A stretch of 7,623 bases of DNA from JAJPJX01 sp964568355 (lineage in GTDB: Bacteria > Acidobacteriota > Terriglobia > Bryobacterales > Bryobacteraceae). Position numbers and translations under genes: made by a program. The notes below the pieces were generated by a model that did no database searches, was not told the DNA's origin, and was given only the letters and a program-made list of their open reading frames with translations. The stretch covers positions 1 through 7,623 of the forward strand of contig CAZMRK010000352.1 in assembly GCA_964568355.1 (NCBI GenBank). The letters run 5' to 3'. Positions 7,203 through 7,623 of this stretch are shown here, one piece after another; the first letter of the stretch is position 1; each line of letters opens with the position of its first letter.

Positions 7203-7623
7203 CTACAGTTTATCGCAGCCCTGGCGGATCCCGATCAGGGAATACATGCGGCCGGCCTGCTCTTTTTCGCGCCGGAATGAGAAAAAATCCTCCCCCAGGC
7301 ACCGCGTGCAAAGCCGCACCACGTAGACGCGATCCTCGGCCACGCCGGCCTCGATAAGCTGTCGGCGATTGTATTCCGCCAGGTCCAGCTTCACCGGTTC
7401 CGCCGTTTCGATGCCGAAGCGCTGCGCCACCTCCGGCCCTACCTCATAGCAGCACGGACCGATTCCCGGCCCAATGGCCGCACGGAGATCCTCCGGACGT
7501 GTGGAGAATTCCTGCGCCATCCTGGCGATCGTCTTCGCCACAATCCGCTGCTCGGTACCCCGCCAGCCGGCATGAACCGCGGCAACAGCGCGGTTCCGCT
7601 CGTCCACCAGCAGCACGGGAATA
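7203..7623 (-). CDS. pgeF: PgeF/YfiH-type laccase-domain protein (peptidoglycan editing factor), C-terminal part, enters from right edge
   Basis: The minus frame is open from the window edge to a stop at 7203-7205 and gives 139 residues, about the C-terminal half of a family normally near 240-260 residues. The first visible codons, IPVLLVDERN, continue the family motif ADC-[VIL]-PVLL, so the GTG at 7616 is an internal Val and not the start; the conserved Cys should lie just outside the window. Visible family motifs are AAVHAGWRGT (with a metal-binding His), the helix IVAKTIARM, AAIGPGIGPCCYEVG, LDLAEYNRRQL, and the end LCTRCLGEDFFSFRREKEQAGRM. Family members were first annotated as multicopper polyphenol oxidases. 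Later work on E. coli YfiH/PgeF showed a role in keeping L-Ser out of the peptidoglycan precursor, and related proteins have purine nucleoside phosphorylase/adenosine deaminase activity. The protein is cytoplasmic. It is the first gene of an apparent two-gene unit with the amidohydrolase. Confidence 0.93.
   Translation of the reverse strand, partial: IPVLLVDERNRAVAAVHAGWRGTEQRIVAKTIARMAQEFSTRPEDLRAAIGPGIGPCCYEVGPEVAQRFGIETAEPVKLDLAEYNRRQLIEAGVAEDRVYVVRLCTRCLGEDFFSFRREKEQAGRMYSLIGIRQGCDKL

Overview
The window looks like chromosomal DNA of a GC-rich Acidobacteriota bacterium, probably of the Solibacter/Bryobacter type. The main reason is an intact gene for a very large MacB/FtsX-type permease with an N-terminal prefix domain and no ATPase next to it. 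This is the architecture called 'acidobacterial duplicated orphan permease' (ADOP). A second, wrecked ADOP gene lies directly upstream of it. The taxonomic call is an inference from gene content; there is no rRNA or other marker here.

Layout from left to right. Bases 1-653 (minus) hold the N-terminal 217 codons of an exported, Tat-type TIM-barrel protein resembling glycoside-hydrolase-like family 10; it runs off the left edge. Bases 728-1141 (plus) hold a small eight-cysteine YkgJ-type protein, divergent from the first gene. Bases 1198-3852 (minus) hold the intact 884-residue ADOP permease with a strong ribosome binding site. Bases 3935-5122 (minus) hold the ADOP pseudogene: its prefix domain is joined directly to the first FtsX region with loss of most of the first periplasmic domain, there is a frameshift further on, and the C-terminal quarter is gone. 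Bases 5219-5509 (plus) encode an alkyltransferase-like (ATL) DNA repair protein with Trp in place of the catalytic Cys of MGMT. Bases 5548-7194 (minus) encode an exported D-aminoacylase-type amidohydrolase. Bases 7203-7623 (minus) hold the C-terminal half of a PgeF/YfiH laccase-domain protein that enters from the right edge and lies 8 bases upstream of the amidohydrolase.

How the genes may work together. The only convincing operon is pgeF followed by the amidohydrolase. PgeF is known elsewhere as a peptidoglycan editing factor and purine-nucleoside enzyme, and D-aminoacylase-type enzymes act on N-acylated D-amino acids, so a link to cell-wall material is possible but inferred. The other genes are single transcription units on alternating strands. 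All gaps between genes are shorter than about 100 bases. I saw no tRNA, rRNA, CRISPR array, insertion sequence or attachment site, and no defence or biosynthetic system. The most informative oddities are the decayed ADOP gene, the ATL protein, and the Glu-for-Cys change in the amidohydrolase.
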